A program made the translations under genes and the position numbers. This document shows positions 1-8,463 of a stretch of DNA of 48,957 nucleotides, in pieces. The notes beneath the pieces are model-generated. The model searched no databases. It was given only the letters and a program-made list of their open reading frames with translations, and had not been told where the DNA came from. Each line of letters begins with the position of its first letter. Within the stretch, counting starts at the first letter, position 1. The stretch comes from Candidatus Zhuqueibacterota bacterium. GTDB lineage: Bacteria; Zhuqueibacterota; Zhuqueibacteria; Zhuqueibacterales; Zhuqueibacteraceae. The DNA lies in NCBI GenBank assembly GCA_003576975.1, contig QEVD01000002.1:1-48957 (forward strand). The letters run 5' to 3'.

Positions 1-53
1 GTGATTTGCTATACGATTCTCAAAACTCAAAAACCCTTTGCTTTGAAAAAAAA

Positions 54-548
54 CTAAGCTCTTGTTTTTCGCCCTTGACTTTTTCTAGAGTATCTCAGGA
101 GAATGAGCCACTCATTGTTGGAGGATCGACCAAACCACCGGCTAGAGTATGCGAGCGCCCCAAGTACATCGCTGGTGTTGCTTTTGAGTTCTAATGCACA
201 TGACGCATTTTGCCAATCAGTGGACAATTTCTCACGCATGCGCAAGAACTCGATTTGAAATGGATCCGGGTCAAGCGGCAAGCGCCGTTGAATGATTTCC
301 GTTGGCGCGCTAAAGCTGGCCGAAGTCAATCCCAAGACGGAGATTTCATCTCCAGGCTTCAGACATGAGATCAAGTTTGTTACAAAGTGAACATCCAAGA
401 GATGTTGTTGCGATGGTGTGCTGTTCGAAAGATCGATGATAACCACAATGGTACGTGTTACTTGCGATTTCACGTTTGCGGAATCGCAACCAGTTGCCAA
501 GAGCGCACCGAAGGTGAGCGTCAAAGCAATCTTTTTGATTCGATGCAT
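54..548 (-). CDS. Putative lipoprotein with VWA-like MIDAS motif, C-terminus probably frameshifted
   Basis: The N-terminus is a lipoprotein signal: two basic residues, a hydrophobic stretch and a lipobox LATGC with Cys21, so the product should be anchored in an envelope membrane. Residues 33-43 (TIVVIIDLSNS) look like the first strand of a von Willebrand A fold with a DxSxS metal site (D39, S41, S43). VWA proteins usually bind partner proteins through this metal; the partner here is unknown. At 164 residues it is short for a lipoprotein plus VWA domain. The last 15 or so residues (RYSRKSQGRKTRA) are basic and unlike a VWA core. A one-base shift near position 95 would continue as DTLEKVKGEKQELS to a stop at 20-22. 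It follows the membrane-protein gene by 20 nt, so the two are probably co-transcribed. Confidence 0.6.
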   Translation of the reverse strand: MHRIKKIALTLTFGALLATGCDSANVKSQVTRTIVVIIDLSNSTPSQQHLLDVHFVTNLISCLKPGDEISVLGLTSASFSAPTEIIQRRLPLDPDPFQIEFLRMREKLSTDWQNASCALELKSNTSDVLGALAYSSRWFGRSSNNEWLILLRYSRKSQGRKTRA

Positions 549-568
549 AATGCTTTCCTTAATTAAGG

Positions 569-1402
569 TTAATAGTTGGCATTCTCATCACTGCCGATCA
601 CTTCTTGCTCGTTTTGGAGAAATTGAATACGGTGCTTAACTTCAATTATGAGTCTATCGAGACGCGCGCATTCGTTTTCCCAAAAACGGCGATTTCGATA
701 TCTTTTCCAGTTTGGCCAGTGCTCGTTGAACAAATGTCCCGCACGATTCGCCGCAAGTGCACCCAATAGCTCGAAGCTCAAAGCCATGAAGATGTGAACA
801 AACACCAGAAGGGAATCCAGCTTTTGCTTTTTTTCCTGGAGATCTGTCTGAGTAATTTGATTACGTTCTTGCAGTGCGATCACCGCGGTATATTCGGCGC
901 GGATCCATGCCAGCAAGCAAATGTTTGCTAGTGCAACTACAAGCAAAGCGATGACCAGAAACCGTTGTAGCTTCTCACCAAGTTTGCTGGTCATCCAGTG
1001 AAATGCGATGATCGTACATCCAACAAGCGCCCCGGAGACGAACCATCTAATCAACCGGTCAAACCCGCGAATCACAAAGCCGAGGATAGAGAAAGCAAGG
1101 AGAGCTCCGGCAACAGTGATGGCAAGTGAAAGCAGAGAATACACCGACGACTTGAATAGTTCTTTCTTCACTTCTTCTTCTTCGGGAGTTGGGTTCTCTT
1201 GCAGCACTTGATCACTACGCCGCAATTCTCGCCCGGCAATTGTCCGATCAAATTCGTGCTTCTCCAGGATGGCTTCGATGTTGGAAAGCTCTTCTCGAAC
1301 AACACGTTCCTGGTGCTGCTTTACTGCTCTTTCCTGTATTTCCTTATTGCGACGGCGGCTTTCATACGCGCCATCAAGTGGCGCGTCGATGTCTTGAAAC
1401 AT
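569..1402 (-). CDS. Hypothetical membrane protein, N-terminal coiled coil and four membrane segments
   Basis: I do not recognise a family. The first 85 or so residues are charged and look coiled-coil (RRRNKEIQERAVKQHQERVV...). Four hydrophobic segments follow: SVYSLLSLAITVAGALLAF, a second around LIRWFVSGALVGCTIIAF, a third around FLVIALLVVALANICLLAW, and a fourth around LLVFVHIFMALSFELLGAL. Between the third and fourth lies a short charged helical stretch (LQERNQITQTDLQEKKQ). The tail is basic and cytoplasmic-looking. I chose the ATG at 1402 because AGAAAGGA sits just upstream at good spacing; the longest frame begins 36 nt earlier without a ribosome site. The gene precedes the lipoprotein by 20 nt, suggesting a two-gene envelope operon. 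Confidence 0.6.
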   Translation of the reverse strand: MFQDIDAPLDGAYESRRRNKEIQERAVKQHQERVVREELSNIEAILEKHEFDRTIAGRELRRSDQVLQENPTPEEEEVKKELFKSSVYSLLSLAITVAGALLAFSILGFVIRGFDRLIRWFVSGALVGCTIIAFHWMTSKLGEKLQRFLVIALLVVALANICLLAWIRAEYTAVIALQERNQITQTDLQEKKQKLDSLLVFVHIFMALSFELLGALAANRAGHLFNEHWPNWKRYRNRRFWENECARLDRLIIEVKHRIQFLQNEQEVIGSDENANY

Positions 1403-1488
1403 TTTTAAATCCTTTCTCTGGATTTTGATACGACTCAAAAATGCTTTGCAAAGTACATTTCTGAATTGTATATTAATTATAAGTAAAG

Positions 1489-1633
1489 CCGGTCATGAGC
1501 TAAACGCAAAATGCCCTGTGGGGCGTTTTAATGCCTTGAAGCTGACTAAGCTGAAAGCACGTGCTAAACCCATGACCGGGTGTGAGTGAGCGCCAGGACG
1601 ATCACGATTCTCGCCAAAGAATTGCCGTGATCG
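1489..1633. other. Non-coding stretch with nested inverted repeats
   Basis: This is the most structured part of a roughly 500 bp gap (1403-1901) in which I see no convincing gene. CCGGTCATG (1489-1497) is the exact inverted complement of CATGACCGG (1571-1579). The enclosed 73 nt hold a 9-bp hairpin at 1508-1529 and the motif GCTAAAC twice. A second hairpin (1599-1633) pairs CGATCACG and ATTCT with AGAAT and CGTGATCG, with a 3-nt bulge. It could be a structured RNA, a terminator region for the repeat-protein gene, or a recombination site. There is no proof of transcription. Confidence 0.35.
1508..1529. terminator. Hairpin with 9-bp stem, possible bidirectional terminator
   Basis: AAAATGCCC pairs with GGGCGTTTT across a TGTG loop (one G-U pair). 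The A/T ends give a short U-run on either strand. It lies downstream of the minus-strand repeat-protein gene ending at 1902, so it could end that transcript. The long distance of about 370 nt lowers confidence. Confidence 0.35.
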
Positions 1634-1901
1634 AAACCGGCGCTCTTTTGTTGAAGTTACGGCACCAGAAGGATGTAGTCAGTGTTCTCCAGGTTGTGAT
1701 TAAGTTCCATTCATGTTATTTTCCAATGGCTTCCTTGAATCAGAGTCGACTCTCAAGTATGTCATCATAAAACGCTCTGTTCTGGAATTCATTTCTCATT
1801 CTCTCTTCCAATCTCCGCACCGTGTGAGAGCTTCAAGATCGCCAGCTCCTTCCTGATTTGAAAATCCGATCAATGTTTGGTCAAACGATTCAGCAAATTA
1901 T

Positions 1902-4238
1902 TCAGGCCTCAAACAACAGACTTTTTAATTTTCTCAAGACCGTTTCTCCAGAATGCACACTGGTATGTAGCTTTTTTTCCAGCTTTTCCACCGAAAGCAA
2001 ATAGTGATGCTTTTCTTTCTTGCCTAGCCTTCTACTGGATACCTTCAATAGCCCTGCAAGCATTCGAATCATCCGTACATCTTCTTTAGCCGTAATCCTC
2101 TTACATATACCTTCTGCATTGACGCAATCAATAGCATGAAGAAAGTACTGGGGAATATCGTATCCAAAAAGATGCATTGTGCCTACAATGCCGAGCAAGT
2201 CCTCCTCACGGGATTTCTCTGTTTCAACGTGGCGAAAAATCCTTTGATGAAATTCAGCTTTATGCATAATCGTCGGTCTATTTCCAGTTGGCATTCCAAG
2301 ACACCAGTTCCACAAAAACAAATCGACAGTGCGTAAATTGGCTTGGGAGACAAGCTGTAAAAGCAGACTTTGGTAAGTATCCAATTGTTGAGAAAAGAAT
2401 TGAGCACAGTCGTTTCGTTGTACATAGAAAAAGTTGAACAGCAAAAAAGCTAGAGTATCCAGTGAACTCACTGCAACTTTTTTTTCAAAATCAATTCTTG
2501 TAAAATCTATGTAGTTTGATAGTTGCCACGCAAAAACTCCACAATGGGGATTGAACTTCATCAAGAACATGGATATACTTCGAAGATCGGATTCACAAAA
2601 AAGCCTCTCAAATTCGGCAACTGACTTTTTGCACAATATAGAACTCACACAACTTTCCACGAGATGCGGGCTAATAATCTTTAGATTGTGTGTCAGTATG
2701 TTCCATGATCTTAGATCCATTTTTTTGAGATACAAAGCGCTCGCTGATCTTTCAATGTGCGATCTGTTTAAGGCATCCTTGAGAAAGCCTTTTGCCCATT
2801 TGATCGAACTAATCTTATTATTGCATGAATTAGTTGTAAACGCATGCAGCCAATTCTGCGATGACCAATTCAAGCCATTTTTGGCAAGAGTCTTCACGTC
2901 AAACTGGCACTTCTTCCGGAGAAACAATCTGGCTACCGCAAGTGCCTCTGGACTAAATGAACTAGATGTAACTTTAAGGTTTTCCCAGCCGAATCCTTCA
3001 ACGAATTCTCTACAATTTTTCTGGCTAATAATATCAGCATTTAGTAGAAAATGAAATAAAAGCGCAGGAGCCTTTTGTGCAAGTTTATCGTTCATTGCCC
3101 GTCTGCCAATCGCTCGCCAATTTAGTGACTCTACGAAAGTGTGTATTTTTTCTTCCACGACATTCATCGTCTGAATCTGCCTTAGGAATCGTCTAATTGC
3201 TAAAATGCCGGCGCGGCGCATTGCAGCATTGAATCCTAGCCGCTTGAAATCAAGCGCTTCACAGAAGACTTTTATCGAAGATTTTTTTGCTCCGGACTCC
3301 CGAGAGTATTGGATGAATCTTCGAACCTCTGGCATGACTCGCGCTCGCCTTCCAAGATCGCGAAGATCAAGAGCTTCACAGAAAGCTTTTATCGAAGACT
3401 TTTTTGCTCCGAACTCGCGAAATAATTCCAGGCACCCATTAATTGTTGCCATTCTAGTTGTTCGTCTGCTAGCCCGAATACCAAGCGCTTGAAAATCGAG
3501 TGCACCACAAAAAGTTCTTAGCGAAGATTCGTCTGCTCCGGACTGCCGAGCTGATCGTAGGAATTGTTCAACTCTTGTTATTTTGATTGAGGGTTGACTC
3601 GCTTGAATACCTAGAGCTCGAAAATCAATCCCATCAAAAAAAACGTCTAAAATCTCGTCTGTCACGCCAACCTGACGGAATGAGTGCAGAATGCTTATGA
3701 CGATACTTAGTTCTTCTGCGGTAACCTGAACAGCAAGAGCACTGAAATCTAGTGCCTTGCAGAAATCAATTAGCGCAGCCTTCTTTGCGCCCGATTGACG
3801 ACCGAATCGAAGGAAGAGGTCTATAGTTGACATTCTGACCCTCGTCTGGCTTGCTTGAACACCTAGCGCCTTGAAATCGAGCAAGTCGAAAAAATCATTG
3901 AAGACTTCGTCTTGAATGCCAATCCGATTGAGTAGGCGCAATAAAATTACAACACTTTGGATTTTATCTGTGCTTGCTTGAGCGCCAAGAGCATGGAAAT
4001 CAATTGCGTCACAGAAAGCTCTCGCATAAATAAGACTAAATTCAGATTTGCTTTTCAACGTCAAAATCAAAAGCCTATCAATAATATAAAGTGCAGGCCT
4101 GGTGTCGTGAATATATGCACCAAACTCCCTGAAATGTCGTAAGCCAAAGCGGCTTAAATCAGTTCTTCGCCAATCGCCCCCCGCAAGTCCCTTCATAAGA
4201 TTGTCGAACTGGTGAGGTTGCTCTGTATTGACAATCAT
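1902..4238 (-). CDS. Large helical-repeat protein of unknown function (about eight 41-44 residue repeats)
   Basis: No catalytic motif is visible. Residues from about 75 to 395 contain about eight tandem units of 41-44 residues with the pattern F(C/F)-x-ALDF-x-ALG-x-x-AS, a variable amphipathic helix, then SGAKK-x-x-I. Examples are FCKALDFSALAVQ, FFDGIDFRALGIQAS and FCGALDFQALGIRAS. Several units are nearly identical at DNA level (around 3240-3430), implying recent duplication. The second half (about 400-778) is helical and non-repetitive, with a basic C-terminus. Such an alpha-solenoid probably serves as a protein-binding scaffold or sensor. No signal peptide or membrane segment is seen. The start has no clear ribosome site, so it is uncertain. 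The gene stands alone, with long non-coding gaps on both sides. Confidence 0.55.
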   Translation of the reverse strand: MIVNTEQPHQFDNLMKGLAGGDWRRTDLSRFGLRHFREFGAYIHDTRPALYIIDRLLILTLKSKSEFSLIYARAFCDAIDFHALGAQASTDKIQSVVILLRLLNRIGIQDEVFNDFFDLLDFKALGVQASQTRVRMSTIDLFLRFGRQSGAKKAALIDFCKALDFSALAVQVTAEELSIVISILHSFRQVGVTDEILDVFFDGIDFRALGIQASQPSIKITRVEQFLRSARQSGADESSLRTFCGALDFQALGIRASRRTTRMATINGCLELFREFGAKKSSIKAFCEALDLRDLGRRARVMPEVRRFIQYSRESGAKKSSIKVFCEALDFKRLGFNAAMRRAGILAIRRFLRQIQTMNVVEEKIHTFVESLNWRAIGRRAMNDKLAQKAPALLFHFLLNADIISQKNCREFVEGFGWENLKVTSSSFSPEALAVARLFLRKKCQFDVKTLAKNGLNWSSQNWLHAFTTNSCNNKISSIKWAKGFLKDALNRSHIERSASALYLKKMDLRSWNILTHNLKIISPHLVESCVSSILCKKSVAEFERLFCESDLRSISMFLMKFNPHCGVFAWQLSNYIDFTRIDFEKKVAVSSLDTLAFLLFNFFYVQRNDCAQFFSQQLDTYQSLLLQLVSQANLRTVDLFLWNWCLGMPTGNRPTIMHKAEFHQRIFRHVETEKSREEDLLGIVGTMHLFGYDIPQYFLHAIDCVNAEGICKRITAKEDVRMIRMLAGLLKVSSRRLGKKEKHHYLLSVEKLEKKLHTSVHSGETVLRKLKSLLFEA

Positions 4239-4488
4239 TTTAGGTTATCCGCAGAGACCATTGTGAAAACTCGAAACCTTTGTTAGTGTTTACTTTAGAG
4301 CGCCAGCAAAATTTGAAGTGTTTAAGGCGCGAAATGGTAGCCTCGATACCGCTTTGCGTTTATGGCCGCATAGTTTCCTCTATGCGTCTAACCTTCAGTC
4401 CTGGCGTTAGGGCGGCAAACATTGTTGCTGCAATCTTTGTCGCCCGTTCTTTCTGCATGAACTGAAGTTCGAGGGACCAAAACAAAAA

Positions 4489-4516
4489 AGCCCGTACAGC
4501 GATTGCTGCACGGGCT
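4489..4516 (-). terminator. Rho-independent terminator
   Basis: AGCCCGT-a-CAGC pairs with GCTG-c-ACGGGCT around a GATT loop. Read on the minus strand, the stem is followed at once by a run of six T residues. It is a strong intrinsic terminator, and the likely end of the operon running from 7051 to 5129, although it lies about 600 nt beyond the last gene. Confidence 0.7.
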
Positions 4517-4741
4517 CTAGTTATTCAAAATCGTGACACTGCGACCGCTGTATCATAGACGAATCACCTATTGCAGGCACAAAGACAGCTTCATGCACTA
4601 CTATCACCGGACAGTCGACCCGTGTTCATATGAACACTATATTCGCCTACTCAAGCCCCGAGGGTCGTCAACACAGTCCGTCTTGGAGATTCGTTTGATC
4701 TTTGATACAAAACGATCAGCAATTGTTGAGCTTGAGTGGGC

Positions 4742-4779
4742 TCAGATACCATAAGTGGATATGGAATCAGGTACCATAA
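4742..4779. repeat. Two 13-bp direct repeats, TCAG(A/G)TACCATAA
   Basis: TCAGATACCATAA (4742-4754) and TCAGGTACCATAA (4767-4779) differ at one position and start 25 bp apart, about two and a half helical turns. They border an A/T-rich tract and lie near genes resembling replication initiators. Iterons or a regulator site are possible, but two copies are few for an origin. Confidence 0.3.
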
Positions 4780-5128
4780 TAAAAAAAATATCAAAAAAAT
4801 GCAACGTTTTTTTGTATCGAATCCAAAATTCGTACGATTTCGGGATTTTGCGGTCTGTCAATGTCAAAATTCATGCCAGTCATTCTAAGACGACTCAAAG
4901 CGATACGTCCAAAATCCAGGAAACTATTTCGGAAGCACGGCCATGACCTGTCGATCTCACGTCGTGTAATTACGATATGAGCTAATGAAATCGTATCCAC
5001 AATCGATCCATCCGGCTCCTCTCAGAGTTTCACCCACCTGGCCTTGCCCAGATGAAGAAACACCCGATGACCGTGCAAGGAAAGCCATCTCATCGGCATA
5101 TAATAATTGCCGCGAGGAGCCGGCTGGA

Positions 5129-5641
5129 CTAGCGGCGATTTCCTTCTTTGGTCGCCAGCACATGCGTAAGCCCCAACGCGATAGCATCAAACGCATTCAT
5201 CCAGTATTTTTCCTTCCACCGATACTTCTGATCAAGGAGTATCGACAATTCTGGATACCGTGTGATAAGAATCGTAGCTGTTTTTCGCTTGGTCGCTTTG
5301 CCATCACCACAAGCATATTTTCTAACGGTCTTCGGGGTGTAATGTTTAAGCGTGAGCTTTCTTTGCTTTGCTACTGAACAGATTGTATCCAGTACGCTAT
5401 TGTAGAGATCGCTTGCGATCTGACTGAAATGACCATCTTCGTACACGATCACCTTGACATTGTATTCCACGATCAACCGGTTCAAAACATCTGAAACGGC
5501 CTGTTGAAGCGCACGCTTGGGACGATACGATTTGAGAGTTTTCACACCGTAATAGACAAGCTCGGTTCCATCGAGCACGGCAACACCGAGTTCGCGTGCC
5601 CCCGGGTCAATCGCCAAGACGCGGTTGTTGTTCCTGCGCAT
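5129..5641 (-). CDS. RuvC-like Holliday junction resolvase
   Basis: The 170-residue length is normal for RuvC. The RNase H-fold motifs are present: RVLAIDPGARELGVAV with D12; VIVYEDG with E68; and NAFDAIALGLTH at 149-160, with D152 matching the last catalytic aspartate. The RuvC position three residues before it, usually Asp, appears as N149. Enzymes of this family cut four-way DNA junctions as dimers. No ruvA or ruvB lies nearby, and its neighbours are winged-helix replication-like proteins, so this looks like a phage- or plasmid-type resolvase rather than the housekeeping one. Its start overlaps the preceding gene by 35 nt, suggesting coupled translation. Confidence 0.75.
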   Translation of the reverse strand: MRRNNNRVLAIDPGARELGVAVLDGTELVYYGVKTLKSYRPKRALQQAVSDVLNRLIVEYNVKVIVYEDGHFSQIASDLYNSVLDTICSVAKQRKLTLKHYTPKTVRKYACGDGKATKRKTATILITRYPELSILLDQKYRWKEKYWMNAFDAIALGLTHVLATKEGNRR

Positions 5642-6242
5642 ATTTTTTTATGAGGTAGACAAACAACGCTCCGCGTGACTTTTTGATTTTGCCTTCAGGA
5701 ACCGCTGTTGTCTCACTTAAAGCTTGTTGAATAATCGACTTTGGATAAATATTACTGATCGTTTCAAAACGTGTTTTGTAGCCTGGCCCATGTAGAACAT
5801 CCACGAGATAGCTAGCAATCTCAGCGGGATTGTCAGGCAGTGGGTGCTCTTTTTCATTGAGAGAGACAGAGCCTCGTTGCCCAGACCATGAAGGCCGCTT
5901 TGGCTGTTCTGCCGACGGTTTTGGTTCGAGCACCGAAGAGATATCCGTCCATTTTGCGACCTTGAAAAGCAACCCACCCCCCACCCTTTCCACAGTCACA
6001 TAGTGCCATTTTCTCAAATGCCCGAGCCAGCTTCGCAATGTCTCTTCAGGAAGCCCCATATCCCGGGCAATATCAGGCAAACCAGCAATCAGTTTACCGG
6101 TCCTAAGATTCGAGAACGCGATTAAATAAAGGTAGAGCCAAACCGCATACCTGATGCGCTTGTAATGCTTGGCTTCCGGATCGGCGACCAACCCCTGAAA
6201 CACAGGGCCGAAGGGAATTCGTTTATGTATTTTTATTGTCAT
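5607..6242 (-). CDS. Winged-helix, replication-organiser-like protein
   Basis: The 211-residue protein begins with a probable winged-helix DNA-binding domain. The segment GLPDIARDMGLPEETLRSWL resembles the helix-turn-helix, and HYVTVERVGGGLLFKVAKW resembles the wing. A charged linker follows, then a C-terminal helical module ending IKKSRGALFVYLIKKYAQE. That module recurs in the gene just upstream and recalls DnaD-like tails of phage replication organisers. The start ATG overlaps the upstream stop by 4 nt (ATGA), and the 3' end overlaps the RuvC-like gene. I infer a role in replication initiation of a mobile element; family membership is not proven. Confidence 0.5.
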   Translation of the reverse strand: MTIKIHKRIPFGPVFQGLVADPEAKHYKRIRYAVWLYLYLIAFSNLRTGKLIAGLPDIARDMGLPEETLRSWLGHLRKWHYVTVERVGGGLLFKVAKWTDISSVLEPKPSAEQPKRPSWSGQRGSVSLNEKEHPLPDNPAEIASYLVDVLHGPGYKTRFETISNIYPKSIIQQALSETTAVPEGKIKKSRGALFVYLIKKYAQEQQPRLGD

Positions 6243-7051
6243 ATGCGATTAGAAGCTTGTCTTTCTTCAAAAAGCTTTTTGACCAAGAATGTGAAAAATG
6301 CTCCTGGACTCTTTTTGATACGATTACTGGGTGTATTGAGCACTTGTTGGTAGGCCTTCACTATGATCTCAACCGGGTACCGACTCAAGTAAGATGAATA
6401 CAACCTCAAATTCTCTTCATCTCGGAATGACCGTGCGAGCGTGATTGCGGTTAGTTCAAACAGATGCGCTGGATCTCGACTTCCCTGTGAGTTTTGATTC
6501 CGAGTTTCTGAGGATTCGGTTGTTGCCTCCCGGTCACCATCCTGAAAGCAGGGGCGCGCCACGTTAACGTCTGTCCTGACGCAGTTGTTTTCCTCGACTA
6601 CGCGATCTCTTGGATTGTTATTCCATTCGTGTTCGTCACGTCGATTCGTTTCGTTGACGTTCGCGTTTTTATTATCACGGTCGTTTAGAACGCTAACGTT
6701 TTCTTCGTGACACAGCCGACTAACTTTTTCGCTAACTTTTGCCAAAGCTTCATCCGGTTCTCGTGAAAGATCGACCTGGATGTTATGCAGAATTTTGAAC
6801 TGACTGTCAAGGAAATGATTATCCGCATTCCTGAAAAAAATTAGCCCTCGAGAATTCAGTTTTATAACGTGCGGGAACAGCTCTTTGGTTGTCAAAAATG
6901 CTCTGTTTGATAATCGAAAAAGTGAGATCGAAAGTTCTCCTGAATCAGGGTCAGCAAGCCAAAAAATGGTAATAAATACTTTTAGTTCAACTGGCGTCAA
7001 TTCGCGCCAGTGTGGAGCGAGAAGCTTTTGTAACACCTTGCCATCTTCCAT
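6239..7051 (-). CDS. Winged-helix, replication-initiator-like protein, paralogue of the next gene
   Basis: The 270-residue product has an N-terminal winged-helix-like domain (HWRELTPVELKVFITIFWLA, then SISLFRLSNRAFLTTKELFP). The middle is long and low-complexity, rich in Asn, Asp, Arg and Glu, at about residues 110-190. The C-terminal module ends IKKSPGAFFTFLVKKLFEER. This tail matches the one in the 5607-6242 protein, so the two are probably distant paralogues. The architecture resembles replication organisers of phages and plasmids that bind origin DNA and recruit helicase. It is the first gene of a tightly packed three-gene operon ending in the RuvC-like gene. Confidence 0.5.
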   Translation of the reverse strand: MEDGKVLQKLLAPHWRELTPVELKVFITIFWLADPDSGELSISLFRLSNRAFLTTKELFPHVIKLNSRGLIFFRNADNHFLDSQFKILHNIQVDLSREPDEALAKVSEKVSRLCHEENVSVLNDRDNKNANVNETNRRDEHEWNNNPRDRVVEENNCVRTDVNVARPCFQDGDREATTESSETRNQNSQGSRDPAHLFELTAITLARSFRDEENLRLYSSYLSRYPVEIIVKAYQQVLNTPSNRIKKSPGAFFTFLVKKLFEERQASNRI

Positions 7052-7118
7052 AATGAATCATAAAAACCACGTATTGATAAACCGAACGTTTCTTTGCGTT
7101 TACCGTCCGCCTTCGTTC

Positions 7119-7382
7119 TCAATCAAGCGTGATTAGCGGTGAATAAGCGACCCTCCCCCTCTCGTCGTCAAATAAATCAAAGAAGAGGTCGTTCACCATG
7201 CGATTATACAGTGCAGAGAGTCTGAGGGCTTGGGTGAGATTCGGGAGCCGTTCACCTCGTTCCCAGCGAGAAACCTGGGATGGCGAGGACACGCCGACAC
7301 GCCGTGCCACCTCCTGCTGCGTAATGCCAGCATGTTTCCGATATTTTCTCAATCTATTTTGAATGGGGTATGCCTGCGTCAC
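7119..7382 (-). CDS. XRE-family HTH transcriptional regulator
   Basis: This small 87-residue protein is nearly all Cro/C1-type helix-turn-helix: NRLRKYRKHAGITQQEVARR, then VGVSSPSQVSRWERGERLPN as turn and recognition helix. The tail (YNRMVNDLFFDLFDDER) is acidic and may mediate dimerisation. It ends 67 nt before the replication-like operon on the same strand and probably regulates that operon and itself. Two copies of TGATCCAG (7401 and 7494) lie upstream and are candidate operators. Confidence 0.75.
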   Translation of the reverse strand: MTQAYPIQNRLRKYRKHAGITQQEVARRVGVSSPSQVSRWERGERLPNLTQALRLSALYNRMVNDLFFDLFDDERGRVAYSPLITLD

Positions 7383-8463
7383 ACATCCCGTTCATAGAGA
7401 TGATCCAGTATCCGGATAATGGACATTTGAATCATTTCTTTAGTTTGGTCATCGACGTTGACCTTACACGTCCATAGATTCAGAATACAAAACTGATCCA
7501 GGATACACAGTCGGGAGAAATTGCCAATGTGGAAAATAGGTGTGGAGAAGGCAATGCGGATTCGGTGCTTGTCGTTAGCTTGACGGGCCTTGATTTACAG
7601 AGTCCACTAGTCTTGGACAAAAAAAGCTTTGTATTTTATTTGCCTCCAAGAAACGGCGACTTGAACTTTTAACAATCTCGCGAAGCGTCACCGCGACTAA
7701 TTGAACCGTCAAACGAAAGTGGCAAAAATCACGCTCGGGAACTGTTCGCAGATCAAGACCTCTCGTAAAAACGCGGGTCATATGCAGCATCAAACTGCTC
7801 TTCTGATAAGTTGGGGCAATCTTAAAACAAGGCACCTCGTGGGTATCTTAAAAATACGTAATCAATTGAGTGGACAGAGAAATGTGACAATGGTATCAAA
7901 GAAAAATCCTATTGCATCTTTTTTTCGCATTGCTATCTTATCGCTAGCGCACCTATGGTTGGGGCCTTTCTGTTACCCCCCAAACGGACAAGGTTCAATC
8001 CGGTCGCCGTAGGTGCCTTCTTGATTTCCCTGAGCTTGTGCATATATATCCTGAGGTCAATGCCAATGATCTCATCCTGGGTCAATTATAGTGATTGTTG
8101 ACACACCATTCAATTGGTCAACAATAAGCGGCACTAACCTTGGGCAATGCTTGACAATCAAGAATATGGCACTACCAAGTGTTGTGTTGGCATAATTACC
8201 CCCCTTCCCCATCACCTCATTCCTTGCCAGACTAAATCTGATAATGATGAAATTACCTCCTGGAGCATTGACCTAACTCCATGTGATCTAGAAGCCCGAA
8301 TTGAAAGCTCATTTACCGAAGACGTCGCGAAGACAGAAACGTGACCAGTTCTTTTGGTTGAACAAAAAATGGCTCGGGATCCAAACTTATCCACATTCTT
8401 CCCCTCTCAATCATTCCGAAATTTGGTATCCTCTAGTCCTCACATCATATTGCTTAACGTTGT
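7383..8463. other. 1.08-kb region without a convincing gene
   Basis: The region separates the divergently transcribed XRE and recombinase genes. It should hold both promoters and, by analogy with other large serine recombinases, an attachment site; I could not delimit one. The best small ORF is 7890-8012 (+), 40 codons beginning MVSKKNPIASFFRIAILS, with a basic then hydrophobic signal-like N-terminus but a weak ribosome site. Two TGATCCAG repeats lie at 7401 and 7494. A perfect 9-bp inverted repeat lies at 8094-8125. Confidence 0.4.
8094..8125. repeat. 9-bp inverted repeat, ATTGTTGAC-N14-GTCAACAAT
   Basis: ATTGTTGAC (8094-8102) and GTCAACAAT (8117-8125) are exact inverted complements separated by 14 bp. 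The spacing puts the half-sites just over two turns apart, suiting a dimeric DNA-binding protein. It lies 340 bp before the serine recombinase and could be an operator or part of an attachment site. Confidence 0.35.

Larger units (their letters stand above)
4239..5128. other. 890-bp region without a convincing gene
   Basis: On the minus strand, a 32-codon ORF (4360-4458, starting MQKERATKIAATMF) has protein-like composition but no ribosome site; it may be a gene remnant. A terminator hairpin lies at 4489-4516 and a pair of 13-bp direct repeats at 4742-4779. Positions 4780-4815 are strongly A/T-rich, with CAAAAAA facing TTTTTTG. The region lies downstream of the replication-like operon and could contain an origin, but nothing proves this. 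Confidence 0.4.

Noticed and set aside
1489-1579. Integron attC site
   Set aside because: The inverted repeat is suggestive, but no RYYYAAC...GTTRRRY core boxes are present and no integron integrase is in the window.
1582-1770. 62-codon plus-strand ORF in the hairpin-rich gap
   Set aside because: It runs through the hairpin at 1599-1633, has no ribosome site and shows no domain.
7575-7835. 86-codon minus-strand ORF
   Set aside because: GTG start without a ribosome site, atypical composition and no recognisable domain.
8147-8344. 65-codon plus-strand ORF before the recombinase
   Set aside because: No ribosome site and no protein-like pattern; the region is better read as promoter or attachment DNA.
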